Position numbers and translations under genes: made by a program. A DNA stretch of 64,000 nt from an uncultured Anaerofilum sp. (lineage in GTDB: Bacteria > Bacillota > Clostridia > Oscillospirales > Ruminococcaceae), in the NCBI GenBank assembly GCA_944385935.1, contig CALWZC010000006.1, positions 62,001 to 126,000 on the forward strand, given 5' to 3'. Position 1 is the stretch's first letter. Every line of letters starts with the position of its first letter. Under the pieces are notes generated by a model. It did no database searches. It was not told where the DNA came from and saw nothing but the letters and a program-made list of their open reading frames with translations. Positions 42,679 through 52,053 of the stretch are shown piece after piece.

Positions 42679-43607
42679 TCTGTTACCTCAAAAATTCCAG
42701 TGGACAGATAGCGTTCTCCGGTATCTGGTAAGATGGTAACAATGGTTTTGCCTGCGTTTTCTGGGCGAGAAGCTACCTGTGCTGCTGCCCATGCTGCTGC
42801 ACCAGAGGAAATGCCCACAAAAATACCTTCCTTATGGGCAAGGAATCGAGCAGTTTCAATAGCATCTTCATTGCTTACTGGAAGAATTTCGTCTACAAGA
42901 GAGCCATCATAGTTTTGTGGCACAAAGTTGGCACCTATGCCCTGAATTTTGTGGGGGCCGGCAGTGCCTCCTGCCAACACTTGACTGGCAGCAGGCTCCA
43001 CAGCAATCACCTGCAAAGCGGGATTTTTTTCACGCAATACCTTTGCAGTTCCTGACAGAGTACCACCTGTGCCTACACCCGCTACCAAAATATCCACTTT
43101 GCCGTCAGTATCTCTCCAAATTTCCTCGGCGGTGGAAACATGGGCGGCAGGGTTGGCAGGATTATCAAATTGCCCTAACATAACAGCCCCAGAAATTTCC
43201 TTTACAAGCTGTTCCGCTTTTTTTACTGCCCCCGCCATGCCTTCTCCGGCAGGAGTGAGAACCAACTGTGCCCCCAAAGCCTTTAGAAGATTTCTACGCT
43301 CCATGCTCATGCTTTCGGGCATTGCCAAAATGCAGCGATATCCACGGCTTGCAGCAATATAAGCAAGGGCAATACCTGTGTTGCCACTGGTGGGCTCCAC
43401 CAAGGTGCCGCCGGGCAAAAGGGTTCCGTCGGCCTCGGCTTGTTCAATCATGGATAGGGCAGCACGGTCTTTTACAGAAGAAAGAGGATTAAAGCACTCC
43501 AATTTTGCAATAATAGGGGTGCAGGTGGAACACCGCTGTTCCAACCGATGCAACCGAATAAGGGGAGTGTTTCCAATAAGCTGGGTAATGTTTTGTGCGA
43601 TGTTCAT
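42675..43607 (-). CDS. cysK: Cysteine synthase A
   Basis: Makes cysteine from O-acetylserine and sulfide using pyridoxal phosphate. The 310-residue enzyme has the PLP lysine in SSVKDRAA (Lys46), [10 protein letters not shown] which binds the substrate carboxylate, [12 protein letters not shown] which binds the PLP phosphate, and [16 protein letters not shown] lies before the ATG. It is followed by cysE with overlapping codons, an arrangement that keeps the two enzymes of the cysteine synthase complex in proportion. Confidence 0.96.
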   Translation of the reverse strand: MNIAQNITQLIGNTPLIRLHRLEQRCSTCTPIIAKLECFNPLSSVKDRAALSMIEQAEADGTLLPGGTLVEPTSGNTGIALAYIAASRGYRCILAMPESMSMERRNLLKALGAQLVLTPAGEGMAGAVKKAEQLVKEISGAVMLGQFDNPANPAAHVSTAEEIWRDTDGKVDILVAGVGTGGTLSGTAKVLREKNPALQVIAVEPAASQVLAGGTAGPHKIQGIGANFVPQNYDGSLVDEILPVSNEDAIETARFLAHKEGIFVGISSGAAAWAAAQVASRPENAGKTIVTILPDTGERYLSTGIFEVTE

Positions 43608-43641
43608 ACCAATGACATCCTCCTTTTTATTTTAGAATATA

Positions 43642-43706
43642 GTGGTATAACCACAGTCCCAACAGGGAATGATTTGAATTATACCATATTAGTATAATTT
43701 TGTATA
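43642..43706 (-). promoter_or_regulatory. cysK promoter and GTGGT-ATA-ACCAC inverted repeat
   Basis: On the minus strand TATACA (43701-43706) and TATAAT (43678-43683) are spaced by 17 bases. Downstream, near or just after the transcription start, lies the inverted repeat GTGGT-ATA-ACCAC (43642-43654), a candidate operator for sulfur-responsive control. A plus-strand TATAAT at 43693-43698 for the next gene overlaps this promoter. Confidence 0.45.
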
Positions 43707-43723
43707 GAGGGGAAAAGAAAAGT

Positions 43724-43945
43724 ATGGACAAAGAATGGCAAGCACTCAAACAGCAGATTGCAGAAAAAAACCAAGTATCTTGTGAATGTGTACAGCAGGA
43801 ACTGGAACAACTAATTGACCAACTTTGGAATGGCAGAGATTTTCAAACTCGCCAATGGATGGGAAAGGTTGCTTATGGAAAGAAACCCACACCTTTTCAG
43901 CTTATTCAATATTTGGCAAAGCAAAAAAGAATCAAACAAATATAA
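43724..43945 (+). CDS. Mini protein similar to the C-terminal half of Spo0A DNA-binding domain
   Basis: A 73-residue protein, starting at 43724 with AGGGG about 12 bases upstream. VSCECVQQELEQLIDQLWNG aligns in pattern with the recognition-helix region of Spo0A (TPSRVERAIRHAIEVAW), and GKKPTPFQLIQYLAKQKRI aligns with the Spo0A terminus (GKPTNSEFIALIADKLRL). The receiver domain and the first helices of the Spo0A effector domain are missing. It may bind DNA at 0A-like boxes or interfere with Spo0A. Relationship inferred by eye; no other gene is in its transcript. Confidence 0.6.
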   Translation: MDKEWQALKQQIAEKNQVSCECVQQELEQLIDQLWNGRDFQTRQWMGKVAYGKKPTPFQLIQYLAKQKRIKQI

Positions 43946-43964
43946 TTTATAAAATATTAGATGT

Positions 43965-43980
43965 GTGAAATAGATTTCAC
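43965..43980. promoter_or_regulatory. Inverted repeat GTGAAAT-AG-ATTTCAC
   Basis: A perfect 7-2-7 palindrome lies 31 bases upstream of the -35 of the ribbon-helix-helix gene and 19 bases after the mini Spo0A gene. It has no T run, so it looks like a protein-binding site rather than a terminator. Confidence 0.45.
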
Positions 43981-44011
43981 AAAAAAATGTAAAAATAGTT
44001 ATATAAATAGC

Positions 44012-44040
44012 TTGACAAATTATATAATTAGAGTTACAAT
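44012..44040 (+). promoter_or_regulatory. Consensus sigma-A promoter for the RHH gene and clpB
   Basis: TTGACA and TACAAT are spaced by exactly 17 bases, about 70 bases before the ATG at 44111. Confidence 0.8.
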
Positions 44041-44110
44041 TTTATCAGAGCCATAAAGGAGTATATCAGACACCGCCCTATGGCTGAAATAAGCAATAGG
44101 AGGAAAGGTC

Positions 44111-44752
44111 ATGGCAAAAAGTGTATACAGCATTGTGCTGGATGACCAAATTGTGGAAGCTGTGGATGCCTTTGCTGGCAGATGTGGGCTAAGTCGTTCC
44201 GCAGCAATCAACCATATTTTGGCCCAACACGTGCAAATGGATACTCCTCGCCAGCAAATGCAGCAGGTTTTTGCTGCATTGGAGGAGATGGCAAAGGGAA
44301 CAGCGTTGCAGCTCCTTTCGGCTTCTCAAGCACAAATGCAGTTGCGAAGCCCTTTGCAGTACAAATACAATCCTACATTGCGCTATCAGATAGAGTTATA
44401 CCCAGAAGATGACCACTTGATTGGAGTTCTTAGGGTAAGCATGAGAACACAAAATCAAAGATTGGTAGCTTGTTTGGAGGAATTCTATCACCTATGGGCC
44501 ATGATGGAAAAAGAAACTGTGTACCAACCCCATCAAGTACGTTTTCAGATAGAAAATGGACGCTTTGCCCGGTTGCTACGTCGGTTGCCTCAAGAGTGTT
44601 GTGCACAACAAACGGGAGAAATCTTGGCAGCATATACAGATTTATTTGACCGCTGCCTCAAGGTGTTTTTCCAAAATCCAGATAAGGTGGGGGCAAAACA
44701 AGCAGAGCAACTCTATCAACAAGGATTACAACAGCCTATGTTATTTTTGTAG
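44111..44752 (+). CDS. Ribbon-helix-helix domain protein upstream of clpB
   Basis: A 213-residue protein. Residues 1-45 fit a CopG/ribbon-helix-helix fold: SVYSIVLDDQIVEAVDAFA (strand and first helix), then GLSRSAAINHILAQHV (turn and second helix). The remaining ~165 residues, with YNPTLRYQIELYPEDDHLIGVLRVS in pattern, are helical and of no family I recognise. It lies 65 bases before clpB on the same strand, behind a consensus promoter, and may be its regulator or partner. AGGAGG precedes the ATG. Confidence 0.7.
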   Translation: MAKSVYSIVLDDQIVEAVDAFAGRCGLSRSAAINHILAQHVQMDTPRQQMQQVFAALEEMAKGTALQLLSASQAQMQLRSPLQYKYNPTLRYQIELYPEDDHLIGVLRVSMRTQNQRLVACLEEFYHLWAMMEKETVYQPHQVRFQIENGRFARLLRRLPQECCAQQTGEILAAYTDLFDRCLKVFFQNPDKVGAKQAEQLYQQGLQQPMLFL

Positions 44753-44817
44753 AATAACAGAAAAAATGGAAAGTAAACAGATAAAGTACACAACAAAACC
44801 ATAAGGAGGGTTTGTTT

Positions 44818-47430
44818 ATGAATATGCAAAAATTAACACAGCGTTCCCAGCAGGCATTGCAACAGGCCCAAGGAATTGCTATTGAATACCAAAACCAACA
44901 GTTGGACTGTGAACATCTTCTTGCAGCATTGCTTGACCAAGAAGATGGCTTGATTGGTCAGCTTTTGAAAAAGATGGGCAAAGAGCCCACACAGTTGGCA
45001 CAAGCAACACAGGGCAAAATTGCCCAGCTTCCCAAAGTTACTGGTGCAGGTCGTGACCCCGATAAGGTATATATCACCTCTGCATTGGACGGTGCCCTAA
45101 ATCAAGCAGAAAAAGAAGCTTCCGCCATGCGGGATGAGTTTGTATCAGTGGAACACCTGTTTTTGGGATTATTGGAAAAAGGCAATGCCGTTTGCAGTCA
45201 GTTGTTTCAACAGTTCCAAATTTCCAAGGGGGATTTTCTAAAAGCCCTTACAAGTGTCCGTGGAAACCAGCGGGTTCAATCGGATAACCCAGAGGCTACT
45301 TATGATGTGCTAAACAAATATGGCACCGAGTTGGTACAACGAGCCAAAGAGCAAAAAATGGACCCTGTTATTGGTCGAGATGTGGAAATCCGTAATGTAA
45401 TTCGCATTTTGTGCCGAAAAACAAAAAATAATCCTGTGTTAATTGGTGAACCCGGTGTTGGTAAAACCGCAGTGGTAGAGGGGCTTGCACAGCGTATTAT
45501 GAAGGGAGATGTACCCGAAAGCCTGAAAAACCGTAAGGTGTTCAGCTTGGATATGGGTGCATTGGTTGCTGGTGCCAAGTATCGTGGCGAGTTTGAGGAA
45601 CGACTCAAGAGCGTACTGCAAGAGGTAAAAAAGAGTGAGGGAGAAATCATTCTCTTTATCGACGAATTGCATACTATCGTAGGCGCAGGCAAAACAGATG
45701 GTGCCATGGATGCCGGAAACCTGCTGAAACCTATGTTGGCTCGTGGAGAACTGCACTGTATTGGTGCAACCACTTTGGACGAGTACCGCCAATATATTGA
45801 GAAGGATGCAGCCCTAGAACGTCGGTTCCAACCTGTACAGGTAGATGAACCCACTGTAGAGGACACCATCTCCATTTTGCGTGGACTGCGGGAACGGTAT
45901 GAGGTGTTCCACGGTGTAAAAATTCAGGATGCCGCTTTGATTGCAGCGGCTGTGTTGTCCAATCGGTATATTTCCGACCGGTTCCTTCCAGATAAGGCGA
46001 TTGACCTTGTAGATGAGGCTTGTGCACTGATTCGGACAGAGTTGGACTCCATGCCCGCAGAGCTGGACGATTTGCGCCGAAAGATTATGCAGCACGAAAT
46101 TGAGGAGGCAGCTCTGAAACGGGAAACCGACCGCCTAAGCCAAGAGCATTTGGCAGACATTCAGCGAGAACTTGCCGAAATGCGAGACCGCTTCGCTACT
46201 ATGCAAGCACGATGGGAAAATGAGAAAAATTCTATTGGCAAGGTACAAAAGCTTCGTGAGGAAATCGAGCAGGTAAATAAGGATATTGAAATGGCTGAAC
46301 GGCAGTATGACCTGAATCGTGCAGCCGAGTTAAAATACGGCAAACTGCCCCAACTGCAAAAAGAACTGGAAGAACAGGAGAAAATTGCAGAAAACGCCGA
46401 AAAAGACCAGTCCTTGCTTCATGACAGAGTAACAGAAGAGGAAATCGCCCGTATCATTGCCCGCTGGACAGGAATCCCTGTGGCAAAGCTGTTGGAAGGA
46501 GAAAGGGAAAAACTCTTGCATTTGGAGGATGTGTTACACCAACGGGTCATTGGCCAAAATGAGGCAGTAGAAAAAGTAGCAGAGGCCATCCTGCGCAGCC
46601 GTGCTGGCATTCAGGACGAAAACCGCCCCATTGGTAGCTTCTTATTCCTTGGCCCCACTGGTGTTGGTAAAACCGAATTGGCAAAGGCTTTGGCGCAATG
46701 TCTATTTGATGATGAGAAAAACATGGTGCGCATTGACATGAGCGAGTATATGGAAAAATACTCGGTCAGCCGCTTGATTGGAGCTCCTCCGGGATATGTG
46801 GGCTATGAAGAAGGCGGTCAGCTTACTGAGGCTGTGCGCCGTAAGCCATACAGTGTTGTGCTGTTTGATGAAATTGAAAAAGCACATCCAGATGTGTTTA
46901 ATGTACTGTTGCAGGTGCTGGATGATGGGCGTATCACCGACAGTCAAGGCAGAACAGTGGACTTTAAAAACACAATTCTGATTCTTACCAGCAATTTGGG
47001 CAGCCAATATATTTTGGAAGGCATTGAAAATGGACAGATAACCCAGCAGGCAAAAGATGCTGTGGATGGATTGCTAAAACAAAGCTTCCGCCCAGAGTTT
47101 TTGAACCGGTTGGATGAGATTGTTATGTACAAACCACTAGGTAAGGAAGAAATTGGCGGCGTAGTAGAGTTGCTGTTGAAGAAACTCCGCAGCCGTTTGG
47201 CAGACAAACAGTTGAATTTGTCTATTACAGATGCTGCAAAGGATTTTATTATTGAAAATGGATATGACCCCATCTATGGAGCAAGACCCCTAAAACGGTA
47301 TATCCAAAGTAAGTTGGAGACCCTCATCGCTCGTAGCATTATTGCTGGAGAGCCGGCAGAAGGTGACACACTGAAAGTGGATGTGAAAGACAATCAGTTG
47401 TCCTTGCAGGTAGAGCATACAGCCAAATAA
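44818..47430 (+). CDS. clpB: ATP-dependent chaperone ClpB
   Basis: Disaggregase that works with DnaK on aggregated proteins after stress. The 870-residue protein has the N-terminal Clp repeat domain ([18 protein letters not shown] onward), a first AAA+ module with GEPGVGKTA (about 207-215), the middle coiled-coil domain (about 405-530) that marks ClpB rather than ClpC, and a second AAA+ module with GPTGVGKTE (about 610-618). GGAGGG precedes the ATG. No CIRCE (HrcA) element was found upstream. It ends with a terminator. Confidence 0.96.
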   Translation: MNMQKLTQRSQQALQQAQGIAIEYQNQQLDCEHLLAALLDQEDGLIGQLLKKMGKEPTQLAQATQGKIAQLPKVTGAGRDPDKVYITSALDGALNQAEKEASAMRDEFVSVEHLFLGLLEKGNAVCSQLFQQFQISKGDFLKALTSVRGNQRVQSDNPEATYDVLNKYGTELVQRAKEQKMDPVIGRDVEIRNVIRILCRKTKNNPVLIGEPGVGKTAVVEGLAQRIMKGDVPESLKNRKVFSLDMGALVAGAKYRGEFEERLKSVLQEVKKSEGEIILFIDELHTIVGAGKTDGAMDAGNLLKPMLARGELHCIGATTLDEYRQYIEKDAALERRFQPVQVDEPTVEDTISILRGLRERYEVFHGVKIQDAALIAAAVLSNRYISDRFLPDKAIDLVDEACALIRTELDSMPAELDDLRRKIMQHEIEEAALKRETDRLSQEHLADIQRELAEMRDRFATMQARWENEKNSIGKVQKLREEIEQVNKDIEMAERQYDLNRAAELKYGKLPQLQKELEEQEKIAENAEKDQSLLHDRVTEEEIARIIARWTGIPVAKLLEGEREKLLHLEDVLHQRVIGQNEAVEKVAEAILRSRAGIQDENRPIGSFLFLGPTGVGKTELAKALAQCLFDDEKNMVRIDMSEYMEKYSVSRLIGAPPGYVGYEEGGQLTEAVRRKPYSVVLFDEIEKAHPDVFNVLLQVLDDGRITDSQGRTVDFKNTILILTSNLGSQYILEGIENGQITQQAKDAVDGLLKQSFRPEFLNRLDEIVMYKPLGKEEIGGVVELLLKKLRSRLADKQLNLSITDAAKDFIIENGYDPIYGARPLKRYIQSKLETLIARSIIAGEPAEGDTLKVDVKDNQLSLQVEHTAK

Positions 47431-47447
47431 TTGAATGAATCAACAAA

Positions 47448-47478
47448 AACAGGTCGAACAAATTCGGCCTGTTTTTTT
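47448..47478 (+). terminator. Intrinsic terminator after clpB
   Basis: Stem ACAGG(T/C)CGAA/TTCGGCCTGT with a CAAA-type loop followed by seven T. Confidence 0.85.
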
Positions 47479-47596
47479 GTTGCCTATTTGTTTTGGAAAA
47501 TTTGAAGCATTGTTATCTGGATATAGTTTAAAAAACAAAGATTTTTGTCAAAAAACATTATAATATTTAGTAAAATAGAAAGTGTAGGGCCTAGTA

Positions 47597-47625
47597 TTGA
47601 ATATTATTGATAGTTTTGGTAAAAT
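47597..47625 (+). promoter_or_regulatory. Promoter of the WYL regulator gene
   Basis: TTGAAT and TAAAAT are spaced by 17 bases, about 30 bases before the ATG at 47656. Confidence 0.55.
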
Positions 47626-47655
47626 GGGAAAAAATGAGAAAAGAGGTTCATTTAC

Positions 47656-48579
47656 ATGGAATATCTGGGCAAAAATCCGCGAATTTTGTGGATTTATACG
47701 CAGCTAATCCAAGGATATACCCTTTCCCGAATAGAGCTTGCAAAGAAATATGGTGTCAGTGAAAAAAGCATCCATAGAGATATGGAGGATTTACAGAAAT
47801 TTTTTTCAGAATATGAAACAAAATATTCTTTGCAATATGATAAAAAAAACAAAACATATACCGCACAATGTACCGAAGACGACCGACTTTCTGCAAAAGA
47901 AATTGTGCCTGTGCTAAAAACTGTTTTTGAATCAGGAACAATGCTGCCAGAAAGAATGTTCCATATTTTGCAGCGTGTGGCAAAGTTAGCTTCTTCAGAG
48001 CAAGACCGAAAGATGGTACAAAAGTTTTTGGAGCAGGAAGAAGAATGCTATCAAGCCCCGCTTTACCAAAGAACTGTAGGAGAGATGCTCTGTCAAGCAG
48101 AAGAGGCTGTATGGAGAAAACAATGGGTGAAAATTCGCTATTGCCGTAAAGAAGAAAGCGATGAAATTGAAACCATTGTATTGCCTCAAGCGGTTATTAT
48201 GCGAGAAAAAAGGTTCTTTTTGGCGGCGCAAACCTACGAGGGTACAAAGCATAATTCTGTATCTTTGTATCGACTAGACCGTATTAGCTTTATGGAGGAT
48301 GCTTTTCCTGCACAACCAAGGCAAATTCTCAACCAAAAGCAACTTCGACAAAAAATTGTCTCCCTTACGGCTGGGGATGAATATGAGATTTCCTTCTTGT
48401 ATCATGGAGACTCGCTGAAACTAATTGAAGAAAAGCTGCCCCATGCAATTTACACCCCCCAGCCAGATGGGTGGCAGGTGACGGTTCGTGTATATGGCAA
48501 AGGTATTGGCGCATGGTTGCGCAGCATGGGAAAAAAAGTTAGCAATATTACCGCCACAAAGGTGAGTGAGTTACCATAA
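47656..48579 (+). CDS. WYL domain-containing transcriptional regulator
   Basis: A 307-residue protein. The N-terminal helix-turn-helix (about 10-55, SRIELAKKYGVSEKSIHRDMEDL) is of the DeoR/HTH_11 kind. The middle contains the WYL-type domain (KQWVKIRYCRK at about 155, VLPQAVIMREKRFFLAAQTY and SLYRLDRI), in which the WYL motif itself is altered to FFL. A WYL C-terminal extension follows. Such proteins sense nucleic acid or nucleotide ligands, often in DNA damage or phage defence contexts. No defence genes are beside it. GAGG precedes the ATG; it appears monocistronic. Confidence 0.83.
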   Translation: MEYLGKNPRILWIYTQLIQGYTLSRIELAKKYGVSEKSIHRDMEDLQKFFSEYETKYSLQYDKKNKTYTAQCTEDDRLSAKEIVPVLKTVFESGTMLPERMFHILQRVAKLASSEQDRKMVQKFLEQEEECYQAPLYQRTVGEMLCQAEEAVWRKQWVKIRYCRKEESDEIETIVLPQAVIMREKRFFLAAQTYEGTKHNSVSLYRLDRISFMEDAFPAQPRQILNQKQLRQKIVSLTAGDEYEISFLYHGDSLKLIEEKLPHAIYTPQPDGWQVTVRVYGKGIGAWLRSMGKKVSNITATKVSELP

Positions 48580-48754
48580 AGAATGCCCATACAAAGGAAT
48601 AGCTTTTATTTTTATAAAAAGCGTGGTACAATAGCAAACAGACGACTGTTTTTAAGCAAAACAATCGTTGAAAACAGCCAAAAGCAAATGTGCCCAAAAG
48701 CATTGTTTGGTTTTTGGCATAGAGGGATAGTTTTTTGAAAAAGGAGAGTAAAGT

Positions 48755-50557
48755 ATGGCAACACCAAGCAAAATCCCTACACGGGAAGAAGTAAAAGTGG
48801 AGAACACTTGGAAATTGGAGGATTTGTATGCCAACGAGCAGGCATGGCAAGAGGATTTGACCCTTGTACAGCAGCTGGCTGATAAAGCAGCAGAGTATCA
48901 AGGCAAACTGGACAATGCTGCTTCTTTGTTGGAGTTCTGCCAACTGGATGAAAAAATTTCTCAAGTTTTGGATACCGTTGCAGTGTATGCAGGCTGTAAG
49001 CGTGACCAAGACACAGCCAATTCTCACAGTCAGGCTTTGGTGGCAAAGATGACCAGTGTAGCTGTGGAATGCAGCGGAAAACTGGCTTTTTCTACCCCTG
49101 AAATTATGGCCATTGAGGATGAAAAACTGGAGCAGTACTACAAAGAACAGCCCGGTCTGGAGCGATATCGCCGCAGCATTTCTGATAGCCGCCGCATGAA
49201 AGACCATGTTCTTTCTGCACAGGAAGAAAAGTTGCTGGCAGCAGCCGGAGAAATGGCAGAGGCTCCCGAAACCATTCACTCCATGATGGATAATGCTGAT
49301 TTGACCTTCCCCTCTATCAAAAATGCACAAGGGGAAGAATTGCAGGTCACCAATGGCACCTTCATTTCTCTAATGCAGGATGCCGACCGCAATGTTCGCA
49401 AGGCAGCATTTGAAAGTTTGTATCACACCTATGCTAGCATGCGCAACACCAGTGCTAGCGCATTGGCTGCACAGGTAAACCAACTGAAATTTTTTGCAAA
49501 GGCACGAAAGTACAACTCTACTTTGGAGGCTTCTCTCAATGTTACCAATGTGCCTGTGCAGGTTTATCATAATTTGATTGAGGCTGTCCATCAGGATTTG
49601 CCTTATCTCCACAAGTATATGGCTTTGCGTAAAAAGCTGTTGGGTGTGGATGAACTGCATATGTACGACCTGTATACTCCCATTGTGGCAGAGGCAGACG
49701 TCAAAATTACCTTTGAGGAAGCAAAACAAAATGTTATGGAGGCCGTTGCAGTTTTGGGCCAAGACTACCAGAGCATTTTGAAAGAGGGCTTTGAAAACCG
49801 TTGGTTGGATGTATACGAAAATCAGGGCAAGCGCAGTGGTGCATATTCTTGTGGTCATCGTGTGCACCCCTTTGTATTGCTGAACCACAAAGAAACACTG
49901 GACAGCGAGTTTACCTTAGCCCATGAGATGGGTCATGCTCTCCATTCTTATTTGTCTCACCGTACACAGACCCCTGTGGATGCTGGATATGTAATTTTTG
50001 TGGCAGAAGTAGCCTCTACCTGCAATGAAGCATTGTTGATGCAGAGCTTGCTGAAAAAGACCGAGGACAAAAAGGTTCGTGCATATCTAATCAACTATTT
50101 CTTGGAGCAGTTCCGTACTACTGTATATCGTCAGACCATGTTTGCAGAGTTTGAAATGCTTATCAACAAGGCAAGCGAAGAAGGACAGGCACTGACCAGT
50201 GAAATGCTCAACAAACTTTACCATGAATTGAATGTAAAGTACTATGGCCCAGATGTGGTGGTGGATGAAGAAATTGACTTTGAGTGGGAGCGCATTCCTC
50301 ACTTCTACTATAATTTCTATGTATTCCAGTATGCAACTGGATTTTCCGCAGCTATGGCACTGAGCCAGAGAATCTTGAAAAAGGGCGAACCCGCTGTAAA
50401 GGATTATCTGGGATTCCTCGGTGGCGGATGCAGCAAAGACCCCATTTCCCTGTTGCAAGGTGCAGGTGTGGACATGCGTACTCCAGAGCCTATCCATCAG
50501 GCATTGGCTTTGTTCAATGAGTTGATTGATGAACTGGAGCAGCTTTTAGAGGAATAA
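48755..50557 (+). CDS. pepF: Oligoendopeptidase F (M3B metallopeptidase)
   Basis: A 600-residue zinc peptidase that degrades oligopeptides in the cytoplasm. Zinc motif AHEMGHALHS gives His390, Glu391 and His394, with Glu of the EVASTCNEALL segment as third ligand. The N-terminal lobe (EEVKVENTWKLEDLYANEQAW in pattern) and FYYNFYVFQYATGFSAA near the C-terminus are characteristic of PepF. AGGAG precedes the ATG. A TACAAT hexamer is at about 48626. It ends with a clear terminator. Confidence 0.95.
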   Translation: MATPSKIPTREEVKVENTWKLEDLYANEQAWQEDLTLVQQLADKAAEYQGKLDNAASLLEFCQLDEKISQVLDTVAVYAGCKRDQDTANSHSQALVAKMTSVAVECSGKLAFSTPEIMAIEDEKLEQYYKEQPGLERYRRSISDSRRMKDHVLSAQEEKLLAAAGEMAEAPETIHSMMDNADLTFPSIKNAQGEELQVTNGTFISLMQDADRNVRKAAFESLYHTYASMRNTSASALAAQVNQLKFFAKARKYNSTLEASLNVTNVPVQVYHNLIEAVHQDLPYLHKYMALRKKLLGVDELHMYDLYTPIVAEADVKITFEEAKQNVMEAVAVLGQDYQSILKEGFENRWLDVYENQGKRSGAYSCGHRVHPFVLLNHKETLDSEFTLAHEMGHALHSYLSHRTQTPVDAGYVIFVAEVASTCNEALLMQSLLKKTEDKKVRAYLINYFLEQFRTTVYRQTMFAEFEMLINKASEEGQALTSEMLNKLYHELNVKYYGPDVVVDEEIDFEWERIPHFYYNFYVFQYATGFSAAMALSQRILKKGEPAVKDYLGFLGGGCSKDPISLLQGAGVDMRTPEPIHQALALFNELIDELEQLLEE

Positions 50558-50597
50558 AAGTGGTCCCAAAGCCAAATTGTAAAATATAAAATTTTTT

Positions 50598-50637
50598 CTG
50601 CCAAAAAGCAAAATCCATGCTTTTTGGCAGTTTTTTT
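50598..50637 (+). terminator. Intrinsic terminator after pepF
   Basis: Thirteen-base-pair stem CTGCCAAAAAGCA/TGCTTTTTGGCAG followed by seven T. Confidence 0.88.
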
Positions 50638-50756
50638 GTGCGAAAATAAAATTTAGCTTTGTATGAAAGAATTTGAACCTATAAAGCGTATTATATGCAG
50701 ACAGTTGTCTGTCTGTTTTGAAAAAAGGGCTGTTTTGGCCAGAAGGTGGGGAAACC

Positions 50757-51899
50757 ATGAAAAAGAAACGGTGGATTTTAGCATTGACCAGTGCAATGCT
50801 AGCGGGAATTTTGCTTGCAGGTTGTGGCGGTAAAACACAAAGCAATTCTACATCAGAAACAGAGCAAAGCAATTCACAGCCAACAGAGCAACAACCTGTT
50901 CAACCACAGACCGATGTCAATCCATTAACCGGTTTGGAGAAGGGAGAAAATTACCCAGAAGGCCAACGCCCAGCAGCAATTATGATTAGCAATATCAAAG
51001 CTGCCCTGCCTCAAAGCGGATTAAACGATGCAGACCTGTTGTATGAGATTGTTACAGAGGGCGGTATCACACGTATTATGGCGGTATATCGAGACTATAA
51101 AACCATGCCCACCGTGGGGCCGGTTCGTTCTGCTCGTGACCAACATGTACAGTTGATGTTGCCCATAGGGGCACTGTATGGACACATTGGAGCCTCAACC
51201 TATGCCGAGCAAATGCTAGATTTATACAAATGGACAAACACCAAAGAGATTGAGGGAAAATATCGAAATTTCTATTGGATTGACAATGAACGCAGACAAA
51301 CACGAGAGCAGGAGCATTGTGTATACACAGATGGGGAGAATTTTTCTCGTGCAGTAGAGGAGTTTGGCATGGACAGCACTGGCTTTGAACCCCAGCCGGT
51401 ATTTGATTTTGTTCCCTATGACCAACCTCCCAGACAACTGTCTGGAGGGGATGCCTCTAATGTGTATGTTCGTTTTTCTGGCTATGCCGCTTCCAGTTTT
51501 GAGTATAAAGACGGAAAATACTACAAGTCGGAATTTGGAGAACCTCAGATGGATGCAGGCACAAATACACAGTTATCTGTAGATAACGTGCTGGTTTTAT
51601 TTGGTGAAATCAACAAATATCCAGATGGAATTTTAGCACAAGTAAACTATAACTGGGGTGGTGCAGGATACTACTTCTATGGGGGCAAATACGAAAAAAT
51701 CCGCTGGAAAAAAGGTGCTCCAGAAGAACCTTTGCAGATTTTGGATTCCGAAGGCAATGAGGATGCTGTTCAAATCAACCCCGGCAGAACCTATGTGGCC
51801 ATTGTAGGAAATGACCAAATTGAAAATTTCAGCATCAATGAAACAAAACTAGACCAGATGGAAAGCAATCCCGATGAGGAGATTGTATTCCCCGACTAA
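50757..51899 (+). CDS. DUF3048 domain lipoprotein, copy 1
   Basis: A 380-residue secreted lipoprotein. The signal peptide ends in the lipobox ILLAGC (Cys23). A Ser/Thr/Gln linker leads to the DUF3048 (YerB-like) domain: NPLTGLEKGENYPEGQRPAAIMI in pattern, LLYEIVTEGGITRIMAVY, GPVRSARDQHVQLMLP, and the C-terminal half with WGGAGYYFYGGKYEKIRWKKG. No biochemical function is established for the family that I can name. GTGGGG precedes the ATG. It is the first of three tandem paralogues. Confidence 0.88.
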   Translation: MKKKRWILALTSAMLAGILLAGCGGKTQSNSTSETEQSNSQPTEQQPVQPQTDVNPLTGLEKGENYPEGQRPAAIMISNIKAALPQSGLNDADLLYEIVTEGGITRIMAVYRDYKTMPTVGPVRSARDQHVQLMLPIGALYGHIGASTYAEQMLDLYKWTNTKEIEGKYRNFYWIDNERRQTREQEHCVYTDGENFSRAVEEFGMDSTGFEPQPVFDFVPYDQPPRQLSGGDASNVYVRFSGYAASSFEYKDGKYYKSEFGEPQMDAGTNTQLSVDNVLVLFGEINKYPDGILAQVNYNWGGAGYYFYGGKYEKIRWKKGAPEEPLQILDSEGNEDAVQINPGRTYVAIVGNDQIENFSINETKLDQMESNPDEEIVFPD

Positions 51900-52053
51900 C
51901 AACGACTCTGGAAAATTTCTTTACAAAAAGTAGCAGAAGAGTTACAATAAGAAGCAGTACCCTCTAGCGAGTATTGTTGAAGAAGAGGGTGTAAATGGGA
52001 ATAAAGTTGCAAAAATGAGTTTTGCAGGAATATACAAAATGGAGATGATACCA

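Noticed and set aside
43946..44111. CIRCE element for clpB
   Set aside because: No TTAGCACTC-N9-GAGTGCTAA pattern is present; the only palindrome is GTGAAAT-AG-ATTTCAC.
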